A DNA stretch of 39,497 bases from Actinobacteria bacterium OV450 (GTDB lineage: Bacteria; Actinomycetota; Actinomycetes; Streptomycetales; Streptomycetaceae): NCBI GenBank assembly GCA_001298555.1, contig LJCW01000352.1, forward strand, positions 1 to 39,497. Reading direction: 5' to 3'. This document shows positions 22,545 through 29,645 of the stretch, one piece after another (position 1 is the first letter of the stretch; the number at the start of each line of letters is the position of its first letter). A model generated the notes under the pieces. The model searched no databases. It had not been told where the DNA came from and worked only from the letters and a program-made list of their open reading frames with translations. Both the position numbers and the translations under genes were made by a program.

Positions 22545-23483
22545 ATGATGGTCCCCGCCGCACTCCTGCTGCTCGGCGCCCTGACCGCGGTGTTCGCCCC
22601 CCGTCTGCTGGCCCGGGCCGAGTGGCCCGAGCGTGAGCCCGTCGTCGCCCTGTGGGTGTGGCAGTGCGTGGTGGGCGCGGTGCTGCTGTGCTTCGCGCTG
22701 TCGATGCTGCTGAGCGCGGCCGCGGCCTGGCTGGCGGTCCGGGGCAGGCTCTTCGCGGCGGCCCCCCACGGGGTGGTCGACGCGTACGCGCTGGGCCCGA
22801 CGGGCGGGCCGTGGGCCACGGGGACCGCGCTGGCGCTGGCGGGCGGCGGGTTGTGGACCGGGGCCCGGCTGACCCGCGAGGTGCTGCGGGCGCGGGCCCG
22901 GCGTCGGGCGCGGGGCGCGGAGCTGCTCGTACGGGCGCCGCTGCTGCCCGGGGAGGATCCGGCCGGGGCGCGGCTCGTCGTACTGGAGGGGACGCGGCCC
23001 GACGCGTGGTGGCTGCCGGGCGCGGCGCCGCAGCTGGTCGTGACGACGGCCGCGCTGGGGCGGCTCAAGGGGAGCCAGCTGGACGCCGTGCTGGCGCACG
23101 AGCAGGGGCACGCGCAGGCGCGGCACGACTGGCTGCTGCACTGCTCGCGGGCGCTGGCGGGGGGCTTCCCCCAGGTGCCGGTGTTCGCGGCGTTCGAGGC
23201 GGAGATGCACCGGCTCGTCGAACTGGCCGCCGACGACGTGGCCTCGCGGCGGTTCGGGAGGCTGACGATCGCGCTCGCGCTGGTCGGTCTCAACGAGGAC
23301 CGGGGGGTGTTCGGGCCCTACCCGAGCCCGCAGCCGCACGTGTCGGAGCGGGTGCGGCGGCTGCTGTCGGCGGCGCCGCGGCTGTCGGCGGGCCGGCGGC
23401 TGCGGCTCACGGCGCTGGCCACGCTGCTCCCGGCGGTCCCGCTGGCGGTGGCTCTGATGCCGGGTCTGAGCGCCCTGACCTGA
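22545..23483 (+). CDS. M56 family (BlaR1/MecR1-type) metallopeptidase
   Basis: A 312-residue membrane zinc peptidase. Hydrophobic segments lie at about 3-20, 36-62, 88-105 and near the C-terminus, surrounding a cytoplasmic catalytic domain with HEQGH (H185, E186, H189; HExxH) and the following ELAADDVASRRFG, where E/D supply the third ligand. In BlaR1/MecR1 this domain cleaves a BlaI/MecI repressor on signalling; here there is no penicillin sensor domain and no BlaI gene next to it, so the substrate is unknown. It is likely leaderless (TAGGCT at 22533-22538) and ends at a strong hairpin (23532-23568). Confidence 0.9.
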   Translation: MMVPAALLLLGALTAVFAPRLLARAEWPEREPVVALWVWQCVVGAVLLCFALSMLLSAAAAWLAVRGRLFAAAPHGVVDAYALGPTGGPWATGTALALAGGGLWTGARLTREVLRARARRRARGAELLVRAPLLPGEDPAGARLVVLEGTRPDAWWLPGAAPQLVVTTAALGRLKGSQLDAVLAHEQGHAQARHDWLLHCSRALAGGFPQVPVFAAFEAEMHRLVELAADDVASRRFGRLTIALALVGLNEDRGVFGPYPSPQPHVSERVRRLLSAAPRLSAGRRLRLTALATLLPAVPLAVALMPGLSALT

Positions 23484-23531
23484 TGTCGCCCGAACGGGCC
23501 GGGACCGGCTGTTCCCGTGTGGTGTGGAAGT

Positions 23532-23568
23532 CCTGCTCTGGGCGATCCCCCGCGTCGCCCAGAGCAGG
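23532..23568 (+). terminator. 14-bp perfect terminator hairpin after the M56 gene
   Basis: A 14-nt arm (23532-23545) pairs exactly with 23555-23568 over a 9-nt loop, 48 nt after the stop codon. Confidence 0.8.
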
Positions 23569-23585
23569 CGACCCCGTGCGCTGAG

Positions 23586-23603
23586 TATATTGGCTGGGAG
23601 CCA
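23586..23603 (+). promoter_or_regulatory. -10 element and adjoining TetR operator candidate
   Basis: TATATT (23586-23591) is a good -10. It runs directly into TGGCT-GGG-AGCCA (23591-23603), a 5-bp-arm palindrome at the expected transcription start of the TetR gene, which suggests autorepression. Confidence 0.5.
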
Positions 23604-23621
23604 GTCAACGCAGGAGTAAGC

Positions 23622-24251
23622 ATGTCCCCGCGCAGCGCATCGGTCAATGAAGAATTGCGCAGGCGTTCCCGGGAGCGACTGCTCCAGGCCACGGTGGAAC
23701 TCGTCGCCGAACGCGGCTACGAGGCCACCACGCTCGGCGACATCGCCGACCGTGCGGGCACGGCCCGCGGCCTGGTCTCGTACTACTTCCCGGGGAAGCG
23801 GCAGCTGCTGCAGTCGGCGGTGCACCGGCTGATGCACCTGACCCTGGACGCCGCCCTGGAGCGGGAGCCGCGCAGCGACGACGGCCGCGAGCGGCTCGCC
23901 CGCGCCGTCGACGCGATCCTCGGGCTCGCCCGGGACGAGCCGCTTCTGATGCGGACGCACATGGCGGGCATCCTCCAGGCCGAGGGGTTCGTGCAGTGCC
24001 CGGAGCAGCAGCGGCTGGCGGAGCTGCTCCGGGACACGGTCGCGCGGTACGGGTCGGCGGACGTGGACACCGACTACCCGCTGCTGCGGGCGCTGCTGAT
24101 GGGCGCGGTGGTCGCGGTCCTGCTGCCGGGGGCTCCGATGCCGCTCGCGCGGCTGCGGGCGGAGCTGTTCCAGCGCTACGGGCTGGACTGGGGGCTGGGT
24201 GTCCCGCCGGACGGCGGACCGCCCGACGGAACGTTTCCCCAAGCGGGCTGA
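23622..24251 (+). CDS. TetR family transcriptional regulator
   Basis: A 209-residue TetR regulator. The N-terminal domain is RERLLQATVELVAERGYEATTLG with the HTH at about residues 37-56 (LGDIADRAGTARGLVSYYF), followed by an all-helical ligand domain. The ATG at 23622 follows AGGAG 8 nt upstream. The promoter has a palindrome at the -10/+1 region. Downstream it nearly abuts the convergent LVIVD gene (14 nt). Targets are unknown; neither neighbour is divergent from it, so it may regulate only itself locally. Confidence 0.9.
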   Translation: MSPRSASVNEELRRRSRERLLQATVELVAERGYEATTLGDIADRAGTARGLVSYYFPGKRQLLQSAVHRLMHLTLDAALEREPRSDDGRERLARAVDAILGLARDEPLLMRTHMAGILQAEGFVQCPEQQRLAELLRDTVARYGSADVDTDYPLLRALLMGAVVAVLLPGAPMPLARLRAELFQRYGLDWGLGVPPDGGPPDGTFPQAG

Positions 24252-24265
24252 CGCCCGGCCCGGCG

Positions 24266-25750
24266 TCAGTGGTACGCGGGCTGGCTCTGCACGTTGAGCC
24301 GGTCCATCCAGACCCGTTTCGCACCGTCGGTGCGCCAGTCGTCGATCCGGAGCACGTCGAGGCCCTTGACGATGTCGTTCGAATAGATGTGGCCGTTGTA
24401 GTAGTACGCCGACCAGGACCCGCCGAGTCCGAGCCGGTCCGTGGTGAGCGGGCCGCGCTCGAAGTAGCCGATCTCCTGGGGCCGGGTGGAGTCGGTGAAG
24501 TCCCACACGGAGACGCCGCCCTGGTACCAGGCCTGGACCATGATGTCGCGGCCGCCGCCGGCCGGGATCAGGGAGCCGTTGTGGGCCACGCAGTTCTCGG
24601 TGTCGGCCTGCAGGCGCGGGATCTTGAAGTAGCTGCGGAAGACGAGCTTGCGCTGGTCGCCGCGGCCGGTGATGTCGTAGATGCCGTCGGCCCCGTGGTT
24701 CGGGCCGGTGGCCTCGTTGCAGGTGGCGCCGCCACCGCCGCCCAGTTCGTCGGTGAACACCACCTTGTCGGCCCTCTCGTTGAAGGTCGCCGAGTGCCAG
24801 AACGCGAAGTTCACGTTGTCCTGCACCCGGTCGATGACCCGCGGCTGCTCGGGCCGGCTGATGTCGAAGAGGATGCCGTCACCCATGCAGGCGCCCGCGG
24901 CCAGCTTCTTCGCGGGCAGCACGGTGATGTCGTGGCAGCCGGTGGTCTTCGAGACGCCGGGGTTGGTGGGCGCGCCCGGGTTGCCGCCGTCGGGGAAGAG
25001 GACGGGGAAGGCGACGACCGCCGCCTGCGTCGGGTTCTTCTTCGGGACCTTGATCACGGAGATGCCGTCGTGCGGCGGCTGGCAGTCGGGGAAGGCCTCG
25101 CTCGGGGAGTACGAGGACACGTAGAGGTAGATGTCGCGCTCGCCCGGCACCAGCGTGTGGGTGTGCGAGCCGCAGTTGGTCTCGACGGACTTGATGTACT
25201 TGGGGTTCTTCTTGTCCTTGATGTCGAAGATCTTGATGCCCTCCCACGAGGACTTCTCCGTCGCGGGCTGCGAGACGCTGTTGCAGGAGTCGTCGCTGCG
25301 CGAGGAGTCGGTGGAGAGGAAGAGCAGGTCCCCCTGGACGGACACGTCGTTCTGGCCGCCGGGGCAGAGTACCCGGCTGACGACCTTCGGGACCTTGGGG
25401 TTGCCGATGTCGTAGACCGTGAAGCCGTTGTAGTTGCCGGCGTAGGCGTACTTGCCCTGGAAGGCCAGGTCGGAGTTGATGACGCCGGGGTCGGCGCTCG
25501 GGATGTTGGCCAGGGGTTCGACGTTGGCGCTGTGCACGATCTCGTCCTGGCCGGGGATCTCGCCGGGGGCGAGTTCGCGGCCCGCGGCCGGCTGCGCGGC
25601 CCGGGACGAGGCGCTGCCGGGTAACAGGTCCCCCGGATCGGGGGTGGCTGTCGCGGGTCCGGCCGCGACCAGCGTGATGAGCAGCCCGGCCGCGGCCACG
25701 GCCGCCCCCAGACTCCGGCGCCGCACTCTGGTGGGGTGCTTCGAGGTCAC
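24266..25750 (-). CDS. Secreted LVIVD-repeat protein with a TTA codon
   Basis: A 494-residue exported protein. It starts with a signal peptide: a basic n-region (KHPTRVRRR), a hydrophobic core at about 14-30 and a likely cleavage after ATA near residue 36. The mature part is a beta-propeller built from LVIVD-type repeats (YAGNYNGFTVYDIGNPKVP, KIFDIKDKKNPKYI, ILFDISRPEQPRVI, VWDFTDSTRPQEI), with several Cys that could form disulfides and a conserved HTHTLVPGER block. The function of the family is unknown. The GTG start follows GGGAGG. Codon 43 is TTA (25624-25622), so expression should need the bldA tRNA. It is divergent from the DUF305 lipoprotein, which also has a TTA codon. Confidence 0.9.
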   Translation of the reverse strand: MTSKHPTRVRRRSLGAAVAAAGLLITLVAAGPATATPDPGDLLPGSASSRAAQPAAGRELAPGEIPGQDEIVHSANVEPLANIPSADPGVINSDLAFQGKYAYAGNYNGFTVYDIGNPKVPKVVSRVLCPGGQNDVSVQGDLLFLSTDSSRSDDSCNSVSQPATEKSSWEGIKIFDIKDKKNPKYIKSVETNCGSHTHTLVPGERDIYLYVSSYSPSEAFPDCQPPHDGISVIKVPKKNPTQAAVVAFPVLFPDGGNPGAPTNPGVSKTTGCHDITVLPAKKLAAGACMGDGILFDISRPEQPRVIDRVQDNVNFAFWHSATFNERADKVVFTDELGGGGGATCNEATGPNHGADGIYDITGRGDQRKLVFRSYFKIPRLQADTENCVAHNGSLIPAGGGRDIMVQAWYQGGVSVWDFTDSTRPQEIGYFERGPLTTDRLGLGGSWSAYYYNGHIYSNDIVKGLDVLRIDDWRTDGAKRVWMDRLNVQSQPAYH

Positions 25751-25757
25751 TGTGCCC

Positions 25758-25767
25758 TCCCATGGGA
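25758..25767. promoter_or_regulatory. Palindrome in the LVIVD/DUF305 divergent promoter
   Basis: TCCCATGGGA, a 10-bp perfect palindrome within the 66-nt gap. It overlaps the ribosome binding region of the LVIVD gene. CGATCG follows at 25771-25776. Confidence 0.35.
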
Positions 25768-25816
25768 GTCCGATCGATTCCGCTCGTGCTGGGAACGGAA
25801 CCAGGACCCCGGCAGT

Positions 25817-26494
25817 ATGTTCCTTACCATGGACATGGCAAAGGCGTTACTCGGTCGAATCACCGGGGCGGTCGTGGCCTCGGGAGTCCTGCTCACCCTG
25901 GCCGGATGCGGGGGCGGCGAGGAGGGCGGGGCGGCGAAGGACGGCGCGGCGGCGGTCATCGCCCCCGGCAGACCGGGCGAGAAGGCCCGCACCCTCTCCC
26001 CCTCGGAAGCCGCCGCGAGGAAGCCCGACGACAGCCCCAACGCGGCGGACCGGGCGTACGTGCAGCACATGGTCGAACACCACCGGCAGGCCCTGACGAT
26101 GAGCGCGCTCGCCCCGGAGCGGGCATCGGCGGAGGGGGTCAAGCGGCTCGCCGAGCGGATCTCGGCCGCCCAGCAGCCCGAGATCGGCGCGATGGAGAAG
26201 TGGCTGGCCCTCCACCCCGCCCCGGCCGGTTCCGCCTCCGGGGCCCCGGCCGGACACGACCACGGGGCGATGCCGGGCATGGCGACCGCGCAGCAGCTGG
26301 CGCAGCTGGCCCAGGCGAAGGGCGCCGAGTTCGACCGGCTCTTCCTGACCCTGATGACCGCTCACCACGAGGGCGCCGTGAAGATGGCGGGCGAGGTGCT
26401 GGCCGCCGGCAACAACGGGGCGGTGGAGGAGATGGCCAACGAGGTGGTGGCCACCCAGACCGCCGAGGTCCACCGGATGCGCGCGATGGGCTGA
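25817..26494 (+). CDS. DUF305 lipoprotein with a TTA codon
   Basis: A 225-residue exported lipoprotein. The signal ends in the lipobox LAGC (Cys 31), so the mature protein is anchored to the outer face of the membrane. Two DUF305 (ferritin-like helical bundle) halves follow, marked by HMVEHHRQALTMSA and TAHHEGAVKMAGEVL; these HH-containing helices are the family's probable metal-binding sites, and a Gly/His/Met linker (GHDHGAMPGMA) lies between. Some DUF305 proteins bind copper. The start could be the ATG at 25817 (AGGA 10 nt upstream) or the ATG at 25829, which fits leaderless transcription from TATGTT (25816-25821). Codon 11 is TTA (25847-25849). It is divergent from the LVIVD gene; co-function at the cell surface is inferred. 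Confidence 0.88.
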   Translation: MFLTMDMAKALLGRITGAVVASGVLLTLAGCGGGEEGGAAKDGAAAVIAPGRPGEKARTLSPSEAAARKPDDSPNAADRAYVQHMVEHHRQALTMSALAPERASAEGVKRLAERISAAQQPEIGAMEKWLALHPAPAGSASGAPAGHDHGAMPGMATAQQLAQLAQAKGAEFDRLFLTLMTAHHEGAVKMAGEVLAAGNNGAVEEMANEVVATQTAEVHRMRAMG

Positions 26495-26546
26495 CGGCCG
26501 CCGGACCCGGTGGCATGCTGGGAGCACCTGCGGGAGGAGCTCCGCC

Positions 26547-27908
26547 GTGCTTCGTGTCGCCGTCGTCGGTTCGGGCCCCAGCGGGGTCTACGCCGCTCAG
26601 ACACTGGTCCAGCAGCGTGAGGTGCCGGGCGTCCGCGTCGACGTGCTGGACCGGCTGCCCGCGCCGTACGGGCTGGTGCGCTACGGGGTGGCCCCCGACC
26701 ACGAGAAGATCAAATCGCTCCAGGGAAGCCTGCGCACGGTGCTGGAGGACGAGCGGGTCCGCTTCCTCGGCAACGTCGAGGTCGGCGGCCCGCGGCTGAC
26801 CGCCGAGCGGCTGCTGGAGCTGTACCACGCGGTGGTGTACTGCGTGGGCGCCGCCCGCGACCGGCTGCTCGGCATCCCCGGCGAGGAGCTGGCCGGCGTG
26901 CACTCCGCGACGGCCTTCGTCGCCTGGTACAGCGGGCACCCGGACGCCGTCGGCGAGGCCTTCGACCTGCCCGGGGCGGACTCGGCGGTGGTCGTCGGGG
27001 CGGGCAACGTCGCCGTGGACGTGACGCGGATGCTGGCCCGCGGCGAACCCGAGCTGTCCCCGACCGACATGCCGCAGCCGGCCCTGGGCGCACTCGCGCA
27101 CAGTGGCGTGAAATCGGTGTCGATGGTGGCCCGGCGCGGGCCCTCCCAGGGCAAGTTCACCACCAAGGAGCTGCGGGAGCTGGGCACTCTCCCGGGTGTG
27201 GCCGCCGTCGTGGACCCGGCCGAGCTGGCTCTCGACCCCGCGTACGCCGACCCGGGCGAGGCCGCGGCGCTGCCCGCGGTGGCCCGGCGCAACCTGGAGG
27301 TCCTGCGCGGCTGGGCCGGGCAGGACCCGGGCGAGGCCCTGCGCCGGATCGACCTGCGCTTCTACCTGCGGCCGGTGGAGGTGCTGGCCGGGCGCGGCGG
27401 CCGGGTCGCCGGGGTGCGCTTCGAGCGGACCGCCCCGGACGGCCGCGGCGGGGTCGTCGGGACCGGCGCGTACGAGGACGTCGAGGCGCAGTTGGTGCTG
27501 CGCTCGGTGGGATACCAGGGCGTTCCGCTGCCCGGCCTGCCCTTCGACCCCGTGAGGGCCACGGTCCCGCACGCCGCGGGCCGGGTACTGCGCGAGGGCC
27601 GGGCCTCGGTCGGCGAATACGTGGCGGGCTGGATCAAGCGCGGCCCGACCGGGGTGATCGGCACCAACCGGCCCTGCGCGAAGGAGACGGCGTCCTCGCT
27701 GCTCCAGGACGCGGCGGTACTGGCCCGGCGGGAACTTCCGGGCGACCCGCTGGACGCGCTGCGGGCGGCGGGTCTGCACCCGGTGGAGTGGCCCGGCTGG
27801 CTGGCGATCGAGGCGGCGGAGGCCGATCTCGGGCGTTCGCTGGGGCGCCGCTCGGTGAAGATCCCGGACTGGCCGGGCCTGCTGGGAGCGGCGAACGCGG
27901 GCGCCTGA
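26547..27908 (+). CDS. Ferredoxin-NADP reductase (FprA / adrenodoxin-reductase type)
   Basis: A 453-residue flavoprotein of the glutathione-reductase-fold FNR class, as in mycobacterial FprA and adrenodoxin reductase. It moves electrons from NADPH through FAD to ferredoxin, typically for cytochrome P450s. FAD motif VAVVGSGPSGVYAAQ is at residues 4-18, APYGLVRYGVAPDHEKIK follows, the NADP motif VVVGAGNVAVDVTRML is near 150-165, and the C-terminal GWIKRGPTGVIGTNRPCAKET is complete. The GTG start follows GGGAGGAG. No ferredoxin or P450 gene is in the window, so it is probably a general supplier of reducing power. Confidence 0.93.
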   Translation: MLRVAVVGSGPSGVYAAQTLVQQREVPGVRVDVLDRLPAPYGLVRYGVAPDHEKIKSLQGSLRTVLEDERVRFLGNVEVGGPRLTAERLLELYHAVVYCVGAARDRLLGIPGEELAGVHSATAFVAWYSGHPDAVGEAFDLPGADSAVVVGAGNVAVDVTRMLARGEPELSPTDMPQPALGALAHSGVKSVSMVARRGPSQGKFTTKELRELGTLPGVAAVVDPAELALDPAYADPGEAAALPAVARRNLEVLRGWAGQDPGEALRRIDLRFYLRPVEVLAGRGGRVAGVRFERTAPDGRGGVVGTGAYEDVEAQLVLRSVGYQGVPLPGLPFDPVRATVPHAAGRVLREGRASVGEYVAGWIKRGPTGVIGTNRPCAKETASSLLQDAAVLARRELPGDPLDALRAAGLHPVEWPGWLAIEAAEADLGRSLGRRSVKIPDWPGLLGAANAGA

Positions 27909-28007
27909 GCGCTGACGGGGTCGCGCGTACCGATGCGGGTGCCGGTGCCGGTGCCCGTGCGGGAGTGTTGTCCGTGCCGGTCCGGCGGCCGGCGGCCGGC
28001 GAAGGAA

Positions 28008-28355
28008 CTAGCCGGGCCGGCGTGCGGTCTCCGCGGCGGCGGCGGTGAGCACGCTGTCGAGCAGCCCCGGGAACAGCTCCTCCAGTTCCGCACGGCGCAG
28101 CTCGTTCATCTTCGCCGTCCCACGGTACGTCTGGCGGATCACGCCGGCCTCCCGCAGCACGCGGAAGTGGTGCGTGGTCGTCGACTTGGTGACGGGCAGG
28201 ACGAAGTACGAGCACGCCAGTTCCCGCGGCGTGGCCGCGAGATCCCGCACGATCGACAGCCGCACCGGGTCCGACAGGGCGTGCAGCACCGCCTCGAGGT
28301 GGATCTCGGCGGGCCCCGGGTGGGCGAGCGCACGGGTGGTGGCCGTATCCGTCAC
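28008..28355 (-). CDS. ArsR-family winged-helix repressor
   Basis: A 115-residue winged-helix regulator: HALSDPVRLSIVRDLA, PVTKSTTTHHFRVLREAGVI and YRGTAKMNELRR are the classic ArsR/SmtB fold. The metal-sensing ELCVCDL motif is absent; a single Cys (C48, in ELACSYF) sits at the start of the DNA-binding helix, more in line with a redox or electrophile sensor than a metal sensor. The GTG at 28355 follows GAGGA. Its promoter carries a 21-bp element identical to one before the OYE gene at 29545, so it probably represses itself and the oxidoreductase. The two genes lie in the same direction, with the oxidoreductase upstream. Confidence 0.9.
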   Translation of the reverse strand: MTDTATTRALAHPGPAEIHLEAVLHALSDPVRLSIVRDLAATPRELACSYFVLPVTKSTTTHHFRVLREAGVIRQTYRGTAKMNELRRAELEELFPGLLDSVLTAAAAETARRPG

Positions 28356-28382
28356 GTCAGTCCTCGTCTCACCCGGATCCCC

Positions 28383-28403
28383 GCTCGTACGAGAACCACC
28401 GTA
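28383..28403. repeat. Operator element, copy in front of arsR
   Basis: 21 bp identical to 29588-29608. It contains the palindrome CTCGTACGAG followed by AACCACCGTA. On the minus strand the -10-like TATTAC (28406-28401) abuts it, so the palindrome covers the transcription start. Confidence 0.8.
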
Positions 28404-28411
28404 ATACACGG

Positions 28412-29545
28412 CTACCAGGCGCGGTGGTACGGGGTGGGGACCCGTATCCCGGTGTCCTGTCCGGCGGCCGCGCGGCGGGCCCAGTAGGGGTCGCGCAGCA
28501 GTTCGCGGCCCAGCAGGACGGCGTCCGCCTGCCCGTCTGACAGGATCGCAGCCGCCTGGGCCGGCTCGGTGATCAGCCCGACGGCGGCCACCGGGAGGCC
28601 GGTCCGGGCCCTGACCTCGGCCGCGAACGGCACCTGGTACCCGGGGCCCACCGGGATGTCCGCCTTGGGGGCCATACCGCCGGTGGACACGTCCAGCAGG
28701 TCCACTCCGCGCTCGCGCAGCAGTCCGGCGAGCCGGACCGTGTCCTCGGGGGTCCAGCCCGACTCCTCCAGCCAGTCGGTGGCGGAGACCCGGAAGAACA
28801 GCGGCAGTTCCTCGGGCCACACCGCCCGGACGGCATCGACGACTTCGAGGGCGAAACGGGCCCGGTTCCCGAAGGAGCCGCCGTACGCGTCGGTGCGCCG
28901 GTTGCTCTCGCGGGAGAGGAACTGACCTATGAGATAGCCGTGGGCGCCGTGGATCTCGACGACCTCGTAGCCCGCGGCCAGCGCACGCCGCGCGGCGGCC
29001 GCGAACCGGCCCGTGATCTCGTGGATCTCGGCGGTCGTCAGCTCGTGCGGCACCGGGTCGCCCTCGGCGTACGGCAGCGGGCTCGGGGCGCTCGGCAGCC
29101 AGCCGTCCGCCCCGGGCCCGACGTAGCGGCCGCCCTCCCAGGGGCGGCCCGTGGAGGCCTTGCGGCCGGCGTGCGCGAGCTGGATGCCGGGAACGGTGCC
29201 CTGCGCCTTGAGGAACGCGGTGATCGGGCGCAGCGCCTCGGCCTGGGTGTCGTTCCAGATGCCCAGGTCGTACGGCGAGATCCGGCCCTCCGGGGAGACG
29301 GCGGTGGCCTCCTGGAGGATCAGGCCGGCGCCGCCCACCGCGCGGGCGGCGTAGTGCGCGAAGTGCCAGGCGTGGGCCACGCCCGCGTCCGGCCCTGAGG
29401 CCTCGGCGACGTGCTGGCACATCGGCGCCATCCAGATCCGGTTGGCCGCGGTGACCGAGCGCAGGGTGAACGGCGTGAAGAGGCCCGCGGCGGCCACGGG
29501 ACCGGCAGCGGCGGGGGTGACGGGGGCGACGGGGACAGCGCTCAT
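28412..29545 (-). CDS. Old-yellow-enzyme family NADH:flavin oxidoreductase (YqjM type)
   Basis: A 377-residue FMN-dependent ene-reductase that reduces activated C=C bonds of electrophiles such as enones, maleimides or nitro compounds. It belongs to the thermophilic-like/YqjM class: the FMN-tuning Cys is C43 in MAPMCQH, the substrate-binding His pair is in EIHGAHGYL, and LSRESNRRTDAYGGS and the FMN-phosphate motif VGLITEP follow. The ATG at 29545 follows GGAGAG. Its promoter overlaps the end of the WS/DGAT gene and carries the arsR-type element and three similar half-site pairs. Pairing with an ArsR repressor suggests induction by electrophiles, as with NemR-NemA and YqjM elsewhere; this is inferred. 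Confidence 0.92.
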   Translation of the reverse strand: MSAVPVAPVTPAAAGPVAAAGLFTPFTLRSVTAANRIWMAPMCQHVAEASGPDAGVAHAWHFAHYAARAVGGAGLILQEATAVSPEGRISPYDLGIWNDTQAEALRPITAFLKAQGTVPGIQLAHAGRKASTGRPWEGGRYVGPGADGWLPSAPSPLPYAEGDPVPHELTTAEIHEITGRFAAAARRALAAGYEVVEIHGAHGYLIGQFLSRESNRRTDAYGGSFGNRARFALEVVDAVRAVWPEELPLFFRVSATDWLEESGWTPEDTVRLAGLLRERGVDLLDVSTGGMAPKADIPVGPGYQVPFAAEVRARTGLPVAAVGLITEPAQAAAILSDGQADAVLLGRELLRDPYWARRAAAGQDTGIRVPTPYHRAW

Positions 29546-29587
29546 GGAGGTCTCTCCGGATCTGGCCGGGCATGCCGCGGAACCGCG

Positions 29588-29608
29588 GCTCGTACGAGAA
29601 CCACCGTA
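29588..29608. repeat. Operator element, copy in front of the OYE gene
   Basis: 21 bp identical to the arsR copy at 28383-28403, again abutted on the minus strand by a -10-like hexamer, TAGTAC (29611-29606). Confidence 0.8.
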
Positions 29609-29645
29609 CTACGAAATCTCTCGTACTACGACACCTCTCGTACGA
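29605..29645. promoter_or_regulatory. Array of CGTAC-type half-sites upstream of the OYE operator
   Basis: CGTACTACGA occurs at 29605-29614 and 29622-29631 (17 bp apart), and TCGTACGA at 29638-29645. Together with TCGTACGA at 29590-29597 this makes four related sites in 56 bp. The array covers the last codons of the WS/DGAT gene. Confidence 0.6.
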
